64,000 nucleotides of DNA, taken from assembly GCF_000348925.1 (NCBI RefSeq), contig NZ_AODQ01000002.1:1-64000 (forward strand). The letters are read 5' to 3'. This document shows positions 45,090 to 55,377 of this stretch, piece after piece (within the stretch, counting starts at the first letter, position 1; each line of letters begins with the position of its first letter). The position numbers and the translations under genes are program-made. The DNA comes from Cesiribacter andamanensis AMV16. Its GTDB lineage: Bacteria; Bacteroidota; Bacteroidia; Cytophagales; Cyclobacteriaceae. Under the pieces are notes generated by a model. The model was not told where the DNA came from, made no database searches, and saw nothing but the letters and a program-made list of their open reading frames with translations.

Positions 45090-46328
45090 CTAGTCAAGAA
45101 AAGAGGTTAGATGACTGGCATACTTGCGCTTGGTTTCATCGCTGAAGGAATCCAAGTAGCTTTCCGTCGTTTTAAGGTTGTTGTGGCCCAGGCTTTCGGA
45201 AATCACCTCAATCGGTGCCCCGGATCGCTTCAGGATCGTAGAGTAAGAGTGGCGGGCCGTGTAGGTAGTAACATGTTTTCCAATGCCCAAACTCCCGGCA
45301 ATCCGCTTTACATAAGTATTGATGGTCTTCGTCGCTTGTTTCACACGGGCCAATTCCTTTTCTGCGGACAGCCCCTCCTCAAGGATAGGAAACACAAAAG
45401 AGTCGGACAATGCCGGCTTATTCCCCCATCTTTCGATGATCTGCAGCGCCTCCGGTAGCAGCACCACCTGGATAGGCCTCAGGTTTTTGCGGGTAGTGTG
45501 CCGAGTTTTCGCCCTGACAAAAGTAATTTTACCGTCATCAAGATCTTTGTACTGCAGGTTCGCGATATCCCGGATATTGATCCCATTGCAAAGGTAGCTG
45601 AAGAGCCACAGATCCCGGGCTTTGGCCTCACTATCTGTTGCCGGCTGGTACAGGAACAACTTTCTGATATCTGCCGGGAGAAGCGCTTTTTTTACGTTTC
45701 TGGCAGCCGGAATCTCATACCTACGCTTTCCAAAAGGGTACTGGCTCTGCTTGACCGCTCCTTCCTCGATCGCCAGGTTGAACAATGTACGGACGTAGCG
45801 CAGGTAAATTCCCACCGTAGTAGTTGAGTTACCTTCCTTCAACATCCATTCCTCATACTTCTTTAGAAACTCAACGCTGACCTGATCAAAAGGTAGCTTA
45901 TTCTTCCCCCAGTACCTTTCCAGAGACCGTTGCGCAGTTCCATACGAATCTGCCGTACTGGCACGCCCAGCGCTTCTCAGGCTCTCCTCATATTCCCGGA
46001 AAGCTGAGAACAAATCATCCGGATTGCCTTTAGCGGAAAGCCGCTTCTCAAAGCCCTCAAAGGTGAAAACCGGCAGCTCGGAAATGATTTTAAGGGCACG
46101 GCTCTCGAATGCTTCGAAAGCCAGCTTAAGGTTTTTGTAGTCTTGCCTGGGGCGTTGTCCATACACCCTATGCCAGTCTTCCTGGGTTAAACTCACCTGC
46201 CCATGGTCCACCATGACGGGATAATACTTCTGTTTGCGCTGGGAGGTGACCCGGAGTTTTACGGCGAAGGTACCGTCCTTATGTAGGTGCCGGGTATCCA
46301 GCACGATGTCGGTTGTAACGTTTGCCAT
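45090..46328 (-). CDS. Tyrosine recombinase (integrase) of the element
   Basis: Site-specific recombinase of 412 residues that should integrate the element at tRNA-Asn. An Arm-DNA-binding N-terminal domain (about 1-95, DGTFAVKLRVTSQRKQKYY) is followed by the SAM-like core-binding domain (about 100-195) and the catalytic domain (about 210-410). The catalytic domain shows TYTARHSYSTILKRSG with the second Arg and a His, LGHNNLKTTESYLDSF with the nucleophile Tyr, and a Lys in the RAKTRHTTRK hairpin. The position of the first Arg reads CNGINIRDIANL, with Asn where TGLR is usual, a change also known from Bacteroidota integrases such as IntDOT. It lies 151 bases from attR, transcribed inward, with a 19-bp repeat 18 bases upstream. 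Confidence 0.95.
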   Translation of the reverse strand: MANVTTDIVLDTRHLHKDGTFAVKLRVTSQRKQKYYPVMVDHGQVSLTQEDWHRVYGQRPRQDYKNLKLAFEAFESRALKIISELPVFTFEGFEKRLSAKGNPDDLFSAFREYEESLRSAGRASTADSYGTAQRSLERYWGKNKLPFDQVSVEFLKKYEEWMLKEGNSTTTVGIYLRYVRTLFNLAIEEGAVKQSQYPFGKRRYEIPAARNVKKALLPADIRKLFLYQPATDSEAKARDLWLFSYLCNGINIRDIANLQYKDLDDGKITFVRAKTRHTTRKNLRPIQVVLLPEALQIIERWGNKPALSDSFVFPILEEGLSAEKELARVKQATKTINTYVKRIAGSLGIGKHVTTYTARHSYSTILKRSGAPIEVISESLGHNNLKTTESYLDSFSDETKRKYASHLTSFLD

Positions 46329-46346
46329 GGTTGAGAGGTAAGAGAC

Positions 46347-46365
46347 CTACATACAATCTACATAC
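46347..46365 (+). repeat. Right copy of 19-bp inner-end repeat (integrase arm site?)
   Basis: Identical to 5752-5770 and in the same orientation. It lies 18 bases upstream of the integrase start and 114 bases inside attR, so bound integrase could also repress its own gene. Confidence 0.7.
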
Positions 46366-46479
46366 ATTTACGGCAAAAGGCCATAAGCGGTCATAGAACG
46401 TTGGACGAAAAATCGGCTTTAAAAGCCATTTAAACAAATATTTCGAAACCGATGCAAAGGCCTGAAAACCGGGGAAGTA

Positions 46480-46527
46480 TGACTGTTAATCAGGGGGTCC
46501 TTGGTTCGAGCCCAAGCTGGGGAGCTT
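46480..46527 (+). repeat. attR: partial tRNA-Asn copy
   Basis: 48 bases identical to 5658-5705. They cover the tRNA from the anticodon loop side to the 3' end without the 5' half, so no functional tRNA is formed. It marks the right end of the element. Confidence 0.93.
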
Positions 46528-46534
46528 AAAAATG

Positions 46535-46573
46535 AAGCACTTACTGCTATAACATGCGGTAAGTGCTTTTTTT
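46535..46573 (+). terminator. Original tRNA-Asn terminator, now behind attR
   Basis: AAGCACTTAC pairs with GTAAGTGCTT, with a small inner GC pair and loop, followed by seven T. Its position relative to the tRNA 3' end mirrors the hairpin at 5713-5750 but the sequence differs. It is most likely the chromosomal terminator displaced by insertion. Confidence 0.8.
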
Positions 46574-47203
46574 GTGCACAAAATGTAAAAACACGCACGT
46601 CCTGGGGATGATCTATTGGTATATCTGAGGAGGGAGGGGGTAAATTCTTTGCAATAGTAGCGGTTGCTTGCCAGCAAAAAAACGCGGTAAAAACAAGGAC
46701 ATTCTCTGTCCCCAACAGGTCTTGCGTCTCCAGGGATGCCTGCAACTTCCCATAAACAAGTACACAACCTGACCCATCAACGCATTACTACAGCAAGTTT
46801 GATAACAGCATTTTTTAGCAGGATGTACCTGTCATGCTTTTCTACTAGAGTAAGAAGTGCTTTGAAAAGAGTGAGAGCAGAATTGTTGGCACTGCTCTTA
46901 CTTCACCAATCTCTTCCATATATTCCAACCGTTCAAGAGTTTTATCCGTAGTATCACTTTGGAGCGCTCTTCTGATTATTTTTCCTGTAGTTCAAATTTT
47001 TAAGTGGTGTCCTGAACCTTACCCTGCCTGAAAAGGGGGTGAACCCCTACTTTACTATAAAGCTGCACCTGATCGTTTAGCAAGTATTCTACAGGCACAA
47101 TAGCAGAACAAATTATAAAGGTTTTATTTTTTTGGATTTATAAAAGTTAAAATTTTAATAAAAATATATTTAATAATATTTTAATTTTTAATTACATTGA
47201 ACT
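46574..47203. other. Intergenic region right of the element
   Basis: No supported gene. Minus-strand open frames across attR translate the tRNA copy (ending in GSNQG-type residues), a common annotation artefact. 47130-47195 is very AT-rich, just upstream of the promoter candidate. Confidence 0.6.
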
Positions 47204-47211
47204 TACATTTG
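47204..47211 (+). promoter_or_regulatory. -7 box of the first giant repeat-protein gene
   Basis: TACATTTG matches TAnnTTTG. The surrounding ATTACATTGAACTTACATTT is nearly repeated before the second giant gene (ATTACATTAACCTTACATTT). The distance to the start codon is 324 bases here and 320 bases there, which implies long leaders of similar length. Confidence 0.55.
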
Positions 47212-47527
47212 CGTTTCAGTAGTTCAAGTAATGCTTTAAGCACCTGACTCCTTCTCCAAGATTATTCGCCTATGTACGCTCTCTACCTTTCCCCTTGTTC
47301 AAAACCTGGCCCTGGATTCATGTGGCACCTGTCTATTGGGCCTGGTGTAAAAATGGTTTCTGTTGTATCAGATCCGCCGGCTAATCTCTTCCTCCTATCA
47401 TATAGCTAACCCGTTAAGCATGGATTGGTCAGTATACGGCCTATTCCGCAGCTTGTCGCTCAATTTTTACTGTCAAAAAAAGCCGGTCCCGATCAAAGGA
47501 ACCTCTGCTCACTTTTGAACTGATTTT

Positions 47528-50500
47528 ATGAAAAACATCTCTACTCAACTGATTTTATTTGCCAAGAAGAGAAAGCAGTCTCGGCTTATTGCTTTGTTTT
47601 TATGCTTTAGTGGCGCTTTGTTAATGCCTCAGCAAGGGGCAGGACAGGCACCCCCATTGGGAAGTTGTGATACAGATAGTGTGGGGCCAACAATTACAGT
47701 TCAGGATATAGCTATAGAAGAAGATAATGATCCCGATAGTTGTGGTGCAGTGGTAGCAATTACAGCTACGGCTACTGACAACTGCAGCGAGGTAACCCCT
47801 ACTGGGACTAGAAGTGATCAAAAGGCTTTAGCAGATCCCTATCCCGTAGGGATTACCATTATTACCTGGACAGCAACGGATGAAAGCGGAAATGATGCAG
47901 AGGAAGTACAGCAAACAGTAACAATAAAGGACGTTCAGGCACCTAGTCTGATAGGTAGCCTTCCTGGCGGAGCCCATGACAATTTGTGTATGACAAATGC
48001 TCCCGCTGCTCCAGCCGAATCTACTATTGCCGGCCTGTATACTGATAACTGCAGCAGCGTAACCGCAACGCTGCTTACCTCTTCTGTTACTGGCACTAAT
48101 GCTTCCTGGACAGCCACCTACACCTACAGCATCTCTGATGCTGCAGGAAATGCAGCTGCCAATGCGGTGATAACCTATACCGGCGGCGATACTGAAGCTC
48201 CACTTGCACCTGCTTCGATCACCACTGTCACCGGCGAGTGTTCAGCAACAGTCAGCTCGGCTCCAACGGCTCAAGACAACTGCGCAGGCGCCATCACCGG
48301 CACCACTGAAGATCCACTAACCTACAACGTACAAGGCACACATATCATCACCTGGACCTTCAATGATGGCAACGGTAACAGCAGCACCGCTGAGCAAAAG
48401 GTAATCATAACCGATACCCAGGCCCCTACCATCACCGCCCCCGCAGCAGTAAGCGTACCTGCCAATGCCGGCTGTCAGGCAACAGGTGTAGTGCTTGGCA
48501 CTCCTGTTACAGCCGATAACTGCTCGGTTGCCTCTGTAACCAATGATGCCCCCACTGTTTTCCCACTTGGGACTACTACCGTCACCTGGACAGCTACAGA
48601 TCATCTCGGGCTTAAAGCTACTACTACTCAGACAGTAACTGTGGTCGATGATACCACACCTGTGCTCAGCAGTGTACCTGCTGATATGACCGTAAGCTGC
48701 GAAAATGTCCCTGCAGTCGCCTCAGTTACTGCTACCGACAACTGCACGAACCCCATTGCGGTGAACCTGAAAGAAGAAAGCACTCAAAGCAGCAACCCCA
48801 CTCAGGCCGGCTACTATAATTACTCTATTACCAGAACCTGGACCGCCACCGACGCTGCCAACAATTCAGTTTCTGCTTCCCAGGTCATCACCGTTCAGGA
48901 TGGCACCAAGCCTACCATCACGGCACCTGCTGCTGTAAGCGTTCTTGCAAATTCGACCTGTGAGGCAAGCGGTGTAGCGCTTGGTACTCCTACCGTATCC
49001 GACAACTGCGCTGCTGCTGCCTACATTACAGTATCCAACAATGCCCCCACTACCTTCCCCCTTGGGAATACTACCGTTATCTGGACGGCTACCGATGCCG
49101 CTGGCAATACAGCTAGCGCCACACAACTGGTAACGGTTACCGATACCCAGAAACCAGTGATTGCTACTGCTTCTGCACTTACGGCCAACACAGATCCCAA
49201 CCAGTGTAGTGCCAGCATCAGTATCTCCGCCCCTTCTGCGACTGATAATTGCAGCGTGGGCAGCCCCATTGGCACCCGTAGCGATGGCAAGGCCTTAACC
49301 GACCCCTACCCGACAGGGACCACCACCATAATCTGGAATGTAACCGATGCCAATGGAAATACCGCTGAGCCAAGATCACAAACCGTAACGGTTAGTGATG
49401 CCCAAAACCCTAGCATCTCCACTACGGCTGATTTTAGTGTCAACACAGCCAGCAACAGCTGTACCGCCTCGGTTGCCGTACCTGCTGCACACTTCGATGA
49501 CAACTGTACGGGCAGCTCCCTAAGCTGGACCCTCTCCGGCGCCACCAGTGGAAGCGGCTCTGGCCAACTCGGTACCGGAACCTTTAATCTGGGTACGACC
49601 ACCATTACATATACCGTTACCGATGCTGCTAATAACATGGCTACGGCTACTCAGCAAATAAGCGTGCTGGACAAGACCGCTCCGGTTCTTACTCCGGCGG
49701 CCAACCAGAATGTAAACATCAGCGCTACCAGCTGCTCAGTGACCATCCCCGATGTCAGGGGCATTGCTACTGATAACTGTTCAGGTGCAGCTCAGATCAC
49801 CCTTACCCAAAACCCGGCTGTGGGTGCTGTATTGGCCGTTTCGCACAACCAAACCATCGCCGTAACAGTAACGGCTACCGATGCCGCCGGCAATACGTCC
49901 AGCAAAACCGTAACGCTAACCGCCAAAGACGTAACCCCTCCCGTTAAGCCTAGTCTTGCGGATGTCACAGGCCAGTGCTCGGTAACCGTATCGGCTCCTA
50001 CCACTTCCGACAACTGTGGAGGAACTATCACCGGTACCACCACAACTACCCCCCTTACCTTCACCCAGCAGGGTACGTATACCATTACCTGGACATTCAA
50101 TGATGGAAGTGGAAATAGCTCTACTGCTGATCAGAAGGTGATTATTAAGGATACCCAAGCCCCTGTTATCACCGCAGCTGCAGATGTGGCCAAGGGAACC
50201 GATGCCGGTGTCTGTACAGCTTCGATCAACATCCCTACACTCACCTATACCGACAATTGTTCGGGCAGTGCATTGAGCTGGACCCTTACAGGGACTACCA
50301 CTGGTAACGGTTCAGGACAGGTAGGCACCAGAACCTTTAACCTGGGGGTAAGTACCCTTACCTATACGGTAACCGATGCCGGCGGCAACAAAGCCACTGA
50401 GCAGATCACCGTAACGGTTACAGATGATAAAAACCCTACCATTACGGCACCTCCCGCTATCACAAGCGCCAAAACCTCTGCTGATGGCACCGGCAACTGC

Positions 50501-53500
50501 AGCACAAAGGTTGCGCTGGGTACGCCCACTACGGCAGATAACTGCAGTGTGGCTTCTGTAAAAGCCTATGTGGGCGGGAACGAGATCAATCCCACTACTT
50601 ATGCTTTCCCGGTAGGCACCACTACCGTAACCTGGACCGCAACCGATGCAGCCGGTAATACTGCCTCAGCCACCCAGGCCGTAACCGTTGCTGATGATGA
50701 AAAGCCAGTAATTGCCGCTGTTTCCGCTATCACTGCCAATACGGATGCTGGCCAGTGCAGCGCTGCACTAAGCATCCCTACTCCCGCTGCTACAGACAAT
50801 TGCAGCTCCGTAACCCCCATAGGCAGCAGAAGTGATGGGCTGGCCTTATCTGCTGCCTATCCTGCAGGCACTACCACCATCACCTGGAATGCCGCAGACG
50901 CCGCCGGCAATACAGCTACTTCGGTGACTCAGACAATTACCATTACCGATAAGGAAAAGCCCGCACTCTCACCAGCCGCCAACCAGGAAGTGAACCTGAA
51001 TGCCACCTGCTTGGTAACCATACCGGATGTAAGAGGAACCGCCACGGATAACTGCGCCGGAACAACCATTACCCAAAGCCCTGCTGCTGGTACAGTTGTG
51101 GCTGCCTCTCATAATGGAACCATCGCTGTTACTGTAACTGCTACCGACGCTGCCGGCAATACCGACGTAAAGACGGTATTGCTGACAGCCAAAGATAAAC
51201 TGGCTCCGGCTATCGCTAACCTTCCTGCCAATATCACCCTGGTTGCCGATGCCAGCTGCGTGGCTAAGGCTTCTTGGACTGCCCCAACAGCAACCGATAA
51301 CTGCTCCGGCAGTACCATTGCCCAGACAGCAGGCCCCAGCAGTGGATCCAGCTTCCCCATAGGCACTACCAGCATCACCTATACCGCCACCGATGCTGCA
51401 GGCATCACTACCTCTGCCAGCTTTACCGTAACGGTTACCTACAGCCTGGGGGCGCCGGTATTTACTTCTCCTCTAGCCGAGCGCTGTCAGGGAACTGGCA
51501 CTACCTCTTTTAGCGCCTCCGCTACCAATGCTACCGGCTACAGCTGGAGCATTGCACCATCTACTGCGGGAACCATTGCCAACGGCACGGTAAGCTGGAA
51601 TAAGGATTTCAGCGGAGATGCTACCATTACCGTAACTGCCCTGGGATGCAACAATACCAGTAAAAGTGCCAGCCATACAATAAAGGTGCATCCGCTGCCA
51701 ACCGTTAGCATAAGCGGAGTTGCCGACGGCCAAACCTTGTACAGCGGAGATCCGGATTATCTGCTGACAGGCTCGCCTGTTCCTGGTACCGCTCCTACCA
51801 AAGGGGTGTTTGAAATTCTCTATGCGAATAACACAAAGCTGACGGTGAATGGGGATAAACTGTCCTTGGCCAATATGTGTGGCCAGCCCCTGGGAACCCA
51901 TACCATTACCTACACCTATACCAACGAAAAGGGCTGTACCAGTACGGCTACTAAAAAAATAACCATCAAAGAGTCTACCTACTACGTTGTGGTAGAGTCG
52001 CTGCCGAAGCCCTTTTGCCGGGGAGATAATGTACGCCATACGGCGAAAGTATACCGGGACCCCCAAACCATTATTTATCCCTGGCTGGTAAATGCCAGCG
52101 GCCAGGCCGTTAGGGCAGATGGCGTTACCCTACTTCAGCCTGGAGAGATACCCGTTTCCAACCCCGCCTATCCGTTTCCGGCCGATGCCCCTCAGTGGAT
52201 GATCGAGTATTCGTACCGCTTCTTTAACCCCCATGTGGTGGTAGGAAGCGGCCAGGAAATGAATCCTGAAAAATTTGAATACCAGTGGCTCAAAAACAAC
52301 AAACAACGCGTTGGCAGTGATGGTGTGTTTTTTGAAAACGCGGGCCTTTCTTCCATGGATTATTATACAGTGGAGGTGTCCGGCCCTCTCCTGTGTGGAA
52401 AAACCATCAAAAGCGGTGAATCAAGCCGCACCTATACCGGCCAGATCGCAGAATATAACATCGCTCTGGTTGCTAACCCCAACCCCATCTGCAAAGGAGA
52501 CGAAGTTACGTTTAAAGCAAGCCTTGATCAGAATTTTACCCACTGGGATGATGCAGATTTCAAGCTGAAACTGGCCTGGAATGTTAACAGGGGCGGAACC
52601 ACCTACAGCCTGGGTACAACCGACTATGGTGCTAATGGCGTTGGGGCGCTTACTTTCACATCTGCCGGCCCGGCAGGCGGCTTTGTTGATGGAGATGTGG
52701 TATCAATTGGCTTTACTTCTGCCATTGATGAGGTCTTCCAGGACGGTACAAAGTGCTCCGGGGGCGCCACTTCCCAAACTGTTACAATACGGGTAAATGA
52801 CTTCGCCGCCACAGCTGGCAGTAGCCAGACCATCTGCGAAGGCGAATCGGCTACCTTTGGAGTAACCTTCTCCACCAAAACCGGCCCTAACCCAATCACC
52901 TATGCATGGGAAGTAAAGAATACCGCCACCAATGCAGTAACCAACTATACCACTTCCTCAATCACCATTAGCCCACAGGCCGGCACCTACGACGTTAAGG
53001 TAAGGGTTTCTAACGGCTGCACTGCCTTGACCAAAACACTTTCGGCCGGCACCTTGGTGGTAAAACCACTGCCCGTGCTATCTGCGATACAAGCTAGAAC
53101 ACACTGCCATGGCGATGCCGGAGCAGCCATACCCTTTGCCAGCACACTAACAGGAACTACCTATAGCTGGCAGTCTTCTCATAATATTGGCTTTGGCACT
53201 AGCGGCACAGGCACTATTCCGACCTATACGGCTAGTAACACCACTACTGCCCCTATCAATGCCACCATTACAGTAACCCCTACAGCCAATGGGTGCAAGG
53301 GAGCTGCCAGAACCTTTACCATTACCGTAAATCCCGTACCGCCAGTGAATCCTGCCTCCCTGCAGTTGTGCGAAAGCAGTGCCGGATCAGGTACGGCCAG
53401 CTTTGATCTGTCCACCGCCAGCAGCACCCTTATGGGTTCGGCCAGCGGTGTATCGGTTACAGGTTGGTATACCAGCGCCAACGGCACTAGCCCCATCAGC

Positions 53501-54664
53501 AGTCCCTATACCAGTGGCAACGCCACCGTATATGCCAAACTCACCAATGGGGTTACCGGCTGTAGCGTATATGCCCCTGTTGCCCTAAAGGTAAACCCCC
53601 TTCCGGAGGTAGCCCTGAAGGCAATAAGCGTCTGCATACTGGATGCACCCTTTACGCTCGATGGCGGCTCATCCAACAGCACTGGCGGCTCGTGGAGCTA
53701 CAGCGGAACGGGCATCAGCAATAACCAATTCGATCCGGCGGCTGCCGGCCCGGGCACCCACACCTATAGCTATACATATACCAATGCCCTGGGCTGTGCC
53801 AATACCGTAAGCAACACCATTGAGGTACGCGCTGCCACGGAGCCCGATGCTGAGCTGGAAGTATGGTGGCGAAACGAAAGTGCCCAGTGGGAATATATTG
53901 TAAAGGACTATGATCCGGCTATTGAAGGCCTGCGTTATGCCTGGTATCCCTGGGACGATTATGCCGGAGAGTGGAGCAAGAATACGATCGCCATCACCGA
54001 GACAAACTCCTTTACGGTAGCGGCCTACATCAACCTTAAGGTGGTGGTGATTCCCCCTGCTGGCACCTGTATAAAGGAACTTATTCTGGAAGGAATAGAT
54101 CCAAAGCCGCTTCCGGTGGTAATGCTCTACTTTACGGCCGAGCAGCTTGGAGGAGATGCTGTGCTGGAATGGGCTACGGCCAAGGAGGAGAACAATACCG
54201 GCTTTGAGATACAGGTATCAGAAGATGGGAGTCAGTACCGCAAGCTGGCCTTTGTGCCCACCCAAGGGGGAAATTCCACTAGCAGGCAGCTCTATCGCTA
54301 CACCGACCGGGAGCCTGGCAAGACGGGAAACCGCTATTACCGTCTGATGCAAACCGATAGTGATGGGTCAATTGACTATTATGGCCCTGAACTGGTGCGC
54401 TTCTCCAGCCGGGAGTCGATTGCCCTATACCCCAATCCCTTCCAGCACCAGCTGAAGATCAGCGTTCAAACTGAGAAGGGGGGTATCCTTACCCTTCAGA
54501 TAGCCGATGCAGCTGGCATGAAAGTGCTGGAGCGCAGCTTTGACATCCCCAGGGGAGGCAAACTGGAAGAGATCGCCCTTGATCCTTCCCTGCCAAGAGG
54601 CGTTTACCTGGTAATCACCGAACTGGATGGCGAGCGGCAACACTTCAAGCTGGTGAGGCAGTAG
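47528..54664 (+). CDS. Giant HYR-repeat secreted protein with T9SS sorting domain
   Basis: Surface or secreted protein of 2378 residues. Signal peptide about 1-40 (LMPQQGAGQ). From about 45 to 1320 it is a chain of HYR/Ig-like repeats with recurring DNCS, FPLGTTTVTWTATDAAGNTA and ITAPAAVSV units. Then comes a PKD-like part, a non-repetitive module (about 1420-1780: YSGDPDYLLTGSP, ESTYYVVVESLPKPFCRGD) shared with the gene at 55378, and more Ig-like domains. After an LPVVMLYFTAEQL domain with LEWATAKEENNTGFEIQ, a type A sorting domain ends the protein (IALYPNPFQHQLKI to HFKLVRQ). Such proteins act as adhesins or gliding or matrix proteins. No enzyme domain is seen. It is monocistronic with its own promoter and terminator. 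Confidence 0.9.
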   Translation: MKNISTQLILFAKKRKQSRLIALFLCFSGALLMPQQGAGQAPPLGSCDTDSVGPTITVQDIAIEEDNDPDSCGAVVAITATATDNCSEVTPTGTRSDQKALADPYPVGITIITWTATDESGNDAEEVQQTVTIKDVQAPSLIGSLPGGAHDNLCMTNAPAAPAESTIAGLYTDNCSSVTATLLTSSVTGTNASWTATYTYSISDAAGNAAANAVITYTGGDTEAPLAPASITTVTGECSATVSSAPTAQDNCAGAITGTTEDPLTYNVQGTHIITWTFNDGNGNSSTAEQKVIITDTQAPTITAPAAVSVPANAGCQATGVVLGTPVTADNCSVASVTNDAPTVFPLGTTTVTWTATDHLGLKATTTQTVTVVDDTTPVLSSVPADMTVSCENVPAVASVTATDNCTNPIAVNLKEESTQSSNPTQAGYYNYSITRTWTATDAANNSVSASQVITVQDGTKPTITAPAAVSVLANSTCEASGVALGTPTVSDNCAAAAYITVSNNAPTTFPLGNTTVIWTATDAAGNTASATQLVTVTDTQKPVIATASALTANTDPNQCSASISISAPSATDNCSVGSPIGTRSDGKALTDPYPTGTTTIIWNVTDANGNTAEPRSQTVTVSDAQNPSISTTADFSVNTASNSCTASVAVPAAHFDDNCTGSSLSWTLSGATSGSGSGQLGTGTFNLGTTTITYTVTDAANNMATATQQISVLDKTAPVLTPAANQNVNISATSCSVTIPDVRGIATDNCSGAAQITLTQNPAVGAVLAVSHNQTIAVTVTATDAAGNTSSKTVTLTAKDVTPPVKPSLADVTGQCSVTVSAPTTSDNCGGTITGTTTTTPLTFTQQGTYTITWTFNDGSGNSSTADQKVIIKDTQAPVITAAADVAKGTDAGVCTASINIPTLTYTDNCSGSALSWTLTGTTTGNGSGQVGTRTFNLGVSTLTYTVTDAGGNKATEQITVTVTDDKNPTITAPPAITSAKTSADGTGNCSTKVALGTPTTADNCSVASVKAYVGGNEINPTTYAFPVGTTTVTWTATDAAGNTASATQAVTVADDEKPVIAAVSAITANTDAGQCSAALSIPTPAATDNCSSVTPIGSRSDGLALSAAYPAGTTTITWNAADAAGNTATSVTQTITITDKEKPALSPAANQEVNLNATCLVTIPDVRGTATDNCAGTTITQSPAAGTVVAASHNGTIAVTVTATDAAGNTDVKTVLLTAKDKLAPAIANLPANITLVADASCVAKASWTAPTATDNCSGSTIAQTAGPSSGSSFPIGTTSITYTATDAAGITTSASFTVTVTYSLGAPVFTSPLAERCQGTGTTSFSASATNATGYSWSIAPSTAGTIANGTVSWNKDFSGDATITVTALGCNNTSKSASHTIKVHPLPTVSISGVADGQTLYSGDPDYLLTGSPVPGTAPTKGVFEILYANNTKLTVNGDKLSLANMCGQPLGTHTITYTYTNEKGCTSTATKKITIKESTYYVVVESLPKPFCRGDNVRHTAKVYRDPQTIIYPWLVNASGQAVRADGVTLLQPGEIPVSNPAYPFPADAPQWMIEYSYRFFNPHVVVGSGQEMNPEKFEYQWLKNNKQRVGSDGVFFENAGLSSMDYYTVEVSGPLLCGKTIKSGESSRTYTGQIAEYNIALVANPNPICKGDEVTFKASLDQNFTHWDDADFKLKLAWNVNRGGTTYSLGTTDYGANGVGALTFTSAGPAGGFVDGDVVSIGFTSAIDEVFQDGTKCSGGATSQTVTIRVNDFAATAGSSQTICEGESATFGVTFSTKTGPNPITYAWEVKNTATNAVTNYTTSSITISPQAGTYDVKVRVSNGCTALTKTLSAGTLVVKPLPVLSAIQARTHCHGDAGAAIPFASTLTGTTYSWQSSHNIGFGTSGTGTIPTYTASNTTTAPINATITVTPTANGCKGAARTFTITVNPVPPVNPASLQLCESSAGSGTASFDLSTASSTLMGSASGVSVTGWYTSANGTSPISSPYTSGNATVYAKLTNGVTGCSVYAPVALKVNPLPEVALKAISVCILDAPFTLDGGSSNSTGGSWSYSGTGISNNQFDPAAAGPGTHTYSYTYTNALGCANTVSNTIEVRAATEPDAELEVWWRNESAQWEYIVKDYDPAIEGLRYAWYPWDDYAGEWSKNTIAITETNSFTVAAYINLKVVVIPPAGTCIKELILEGIDPKPLPVVMLYFTAEQLGGDAVLEWATAKEENNTGFEIQVSEDGSQYRKLAFVPTQGGNSTSRQLYRYTDREPGKTGNRYYRLMQTDSDGSIDYYGPELVRFSSRESIALYPNPFQHQLKISVQTEKGGILTLQIADAAGMKVLERSFDIPRGGKLEEIALDPSLPRGVYLVITELDGERQHFKLVRQ

Positions 54665-54691
54665 TCCTTACTAGTTTTTTCATTAGATAAG

Positions 54692-54722
54692 AAAGGCCGC
54701 TTCTTCCGGAGCGGCCTTTTTG
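54692..54722 (+). terminator. Terminator of the first giant gene
   Basis: AAAGGCCGCT pairs with AGCGGCCTTT around an eight-base loop, followed by T. It closes the plus-strand gene 27 bases after the stop. Confidence 0.88.
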
Positions 54723-55377
54723 TTTTGATTTCCCTGCATGCCGGGCACCCCCTTCCTGCCTAAGCTGGTGCGGGAGATCAGGCTATAGGGCCAGTCAGAT
54801 ACCATATCATTTTTTCAAGAGGGAGGATAGAATACCTTCTTCTGCTTGGGGCAGCCTGTTCTGGCAGGTAGTGGACGGTAGGCTGCGGGCTACTATTCTT
54901 TCTGGTTTTTAGAAAGCAGCAAACAAAGCCCATGATCGTTAGTTAAAGAGCTACATCTGAGGGAGTAATAAAATATCATAAACTTTGAAAGTATTTTGAT
55001 ATTTTGTTAGATAAATCAAATAATCAATAAATTATTCTGATTTCATTACATTAACCTTACATTTTTAGTAAATTAGATTACCCATTGACTATCAGTGGGT
55101 AAACCAGGTTTTTTAGGTAAATCAGCTCTAAAAGCGCTTTACCAGCAGCAAAACCAGGAGCCTTTTTATACGTGTAGATAGTGAATTGCTATCTCCATAC
55201 TTTTTATTGCGCCATGCTGCCCTTAGGACCTTCCGCCGGTGGCATGATTTGGGTAAGCCGTTACTTACCAAATTTTTGTACTGAGCAGGAGCCTCTTCTT
55301 TTCAAGGGGAGGATTTTTAAAGCAACGAATCGCTACAGCAGATAGGACCACTTGATCATTTTTTTCTCCCGACCTCT
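54723..55377. promoter_or_regulatory. Promoter and long leader of the second giant gene
   Basis: 655 bases without a gene. A -7 box variant TACATTTT lies at 55058-55065 in a block resembling that at 47190-47211. Directly after it, at the expected 5' end of the transcript, TTACCCA (55078-55084) and TGGGTAA (55096-55102) form a hairpin that could protect the message. The start codon lies about 300 bases further on, and nothing else is recognisable in the leader. Confidence 0.5.

Larger units (their letters stand above)
5658..46527. mobile_element. tRNA-Asn-integrated element with fructan and defence cargo
   Basis: Bounded by 48-bp perfect direct repeats of the tRNA-Asn 3' end (5658-5705 and 46480-46527), a unit length of 40,822 bases. 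The right end holds a tyrosine recombinase, a Rep_trans-like protein and an excisionase-like HTH protein. A 19-bp repeat sits just inside each end. Both junctions are followed by different terminator hairpins, as expected when one belongs to the element and the other to the original tRNA locus. The cargo is a fructan utilisation locus and a type I restriction operon with a HEPN-motif gene. No conjugative transfer genes are present, so it is best viewed as an integrative or mobilisable genomic island rather than a self-transmissible element. Confidence 0.88.

Noticed and set aside
46486-46767. Minus-strand open frame of 93 codons ending in LGSNQGPPD across attR
   Set aside because: This is the translation of a tRNA 3' end on the opposite strand, a well-known annotation artefact, and not a gene.
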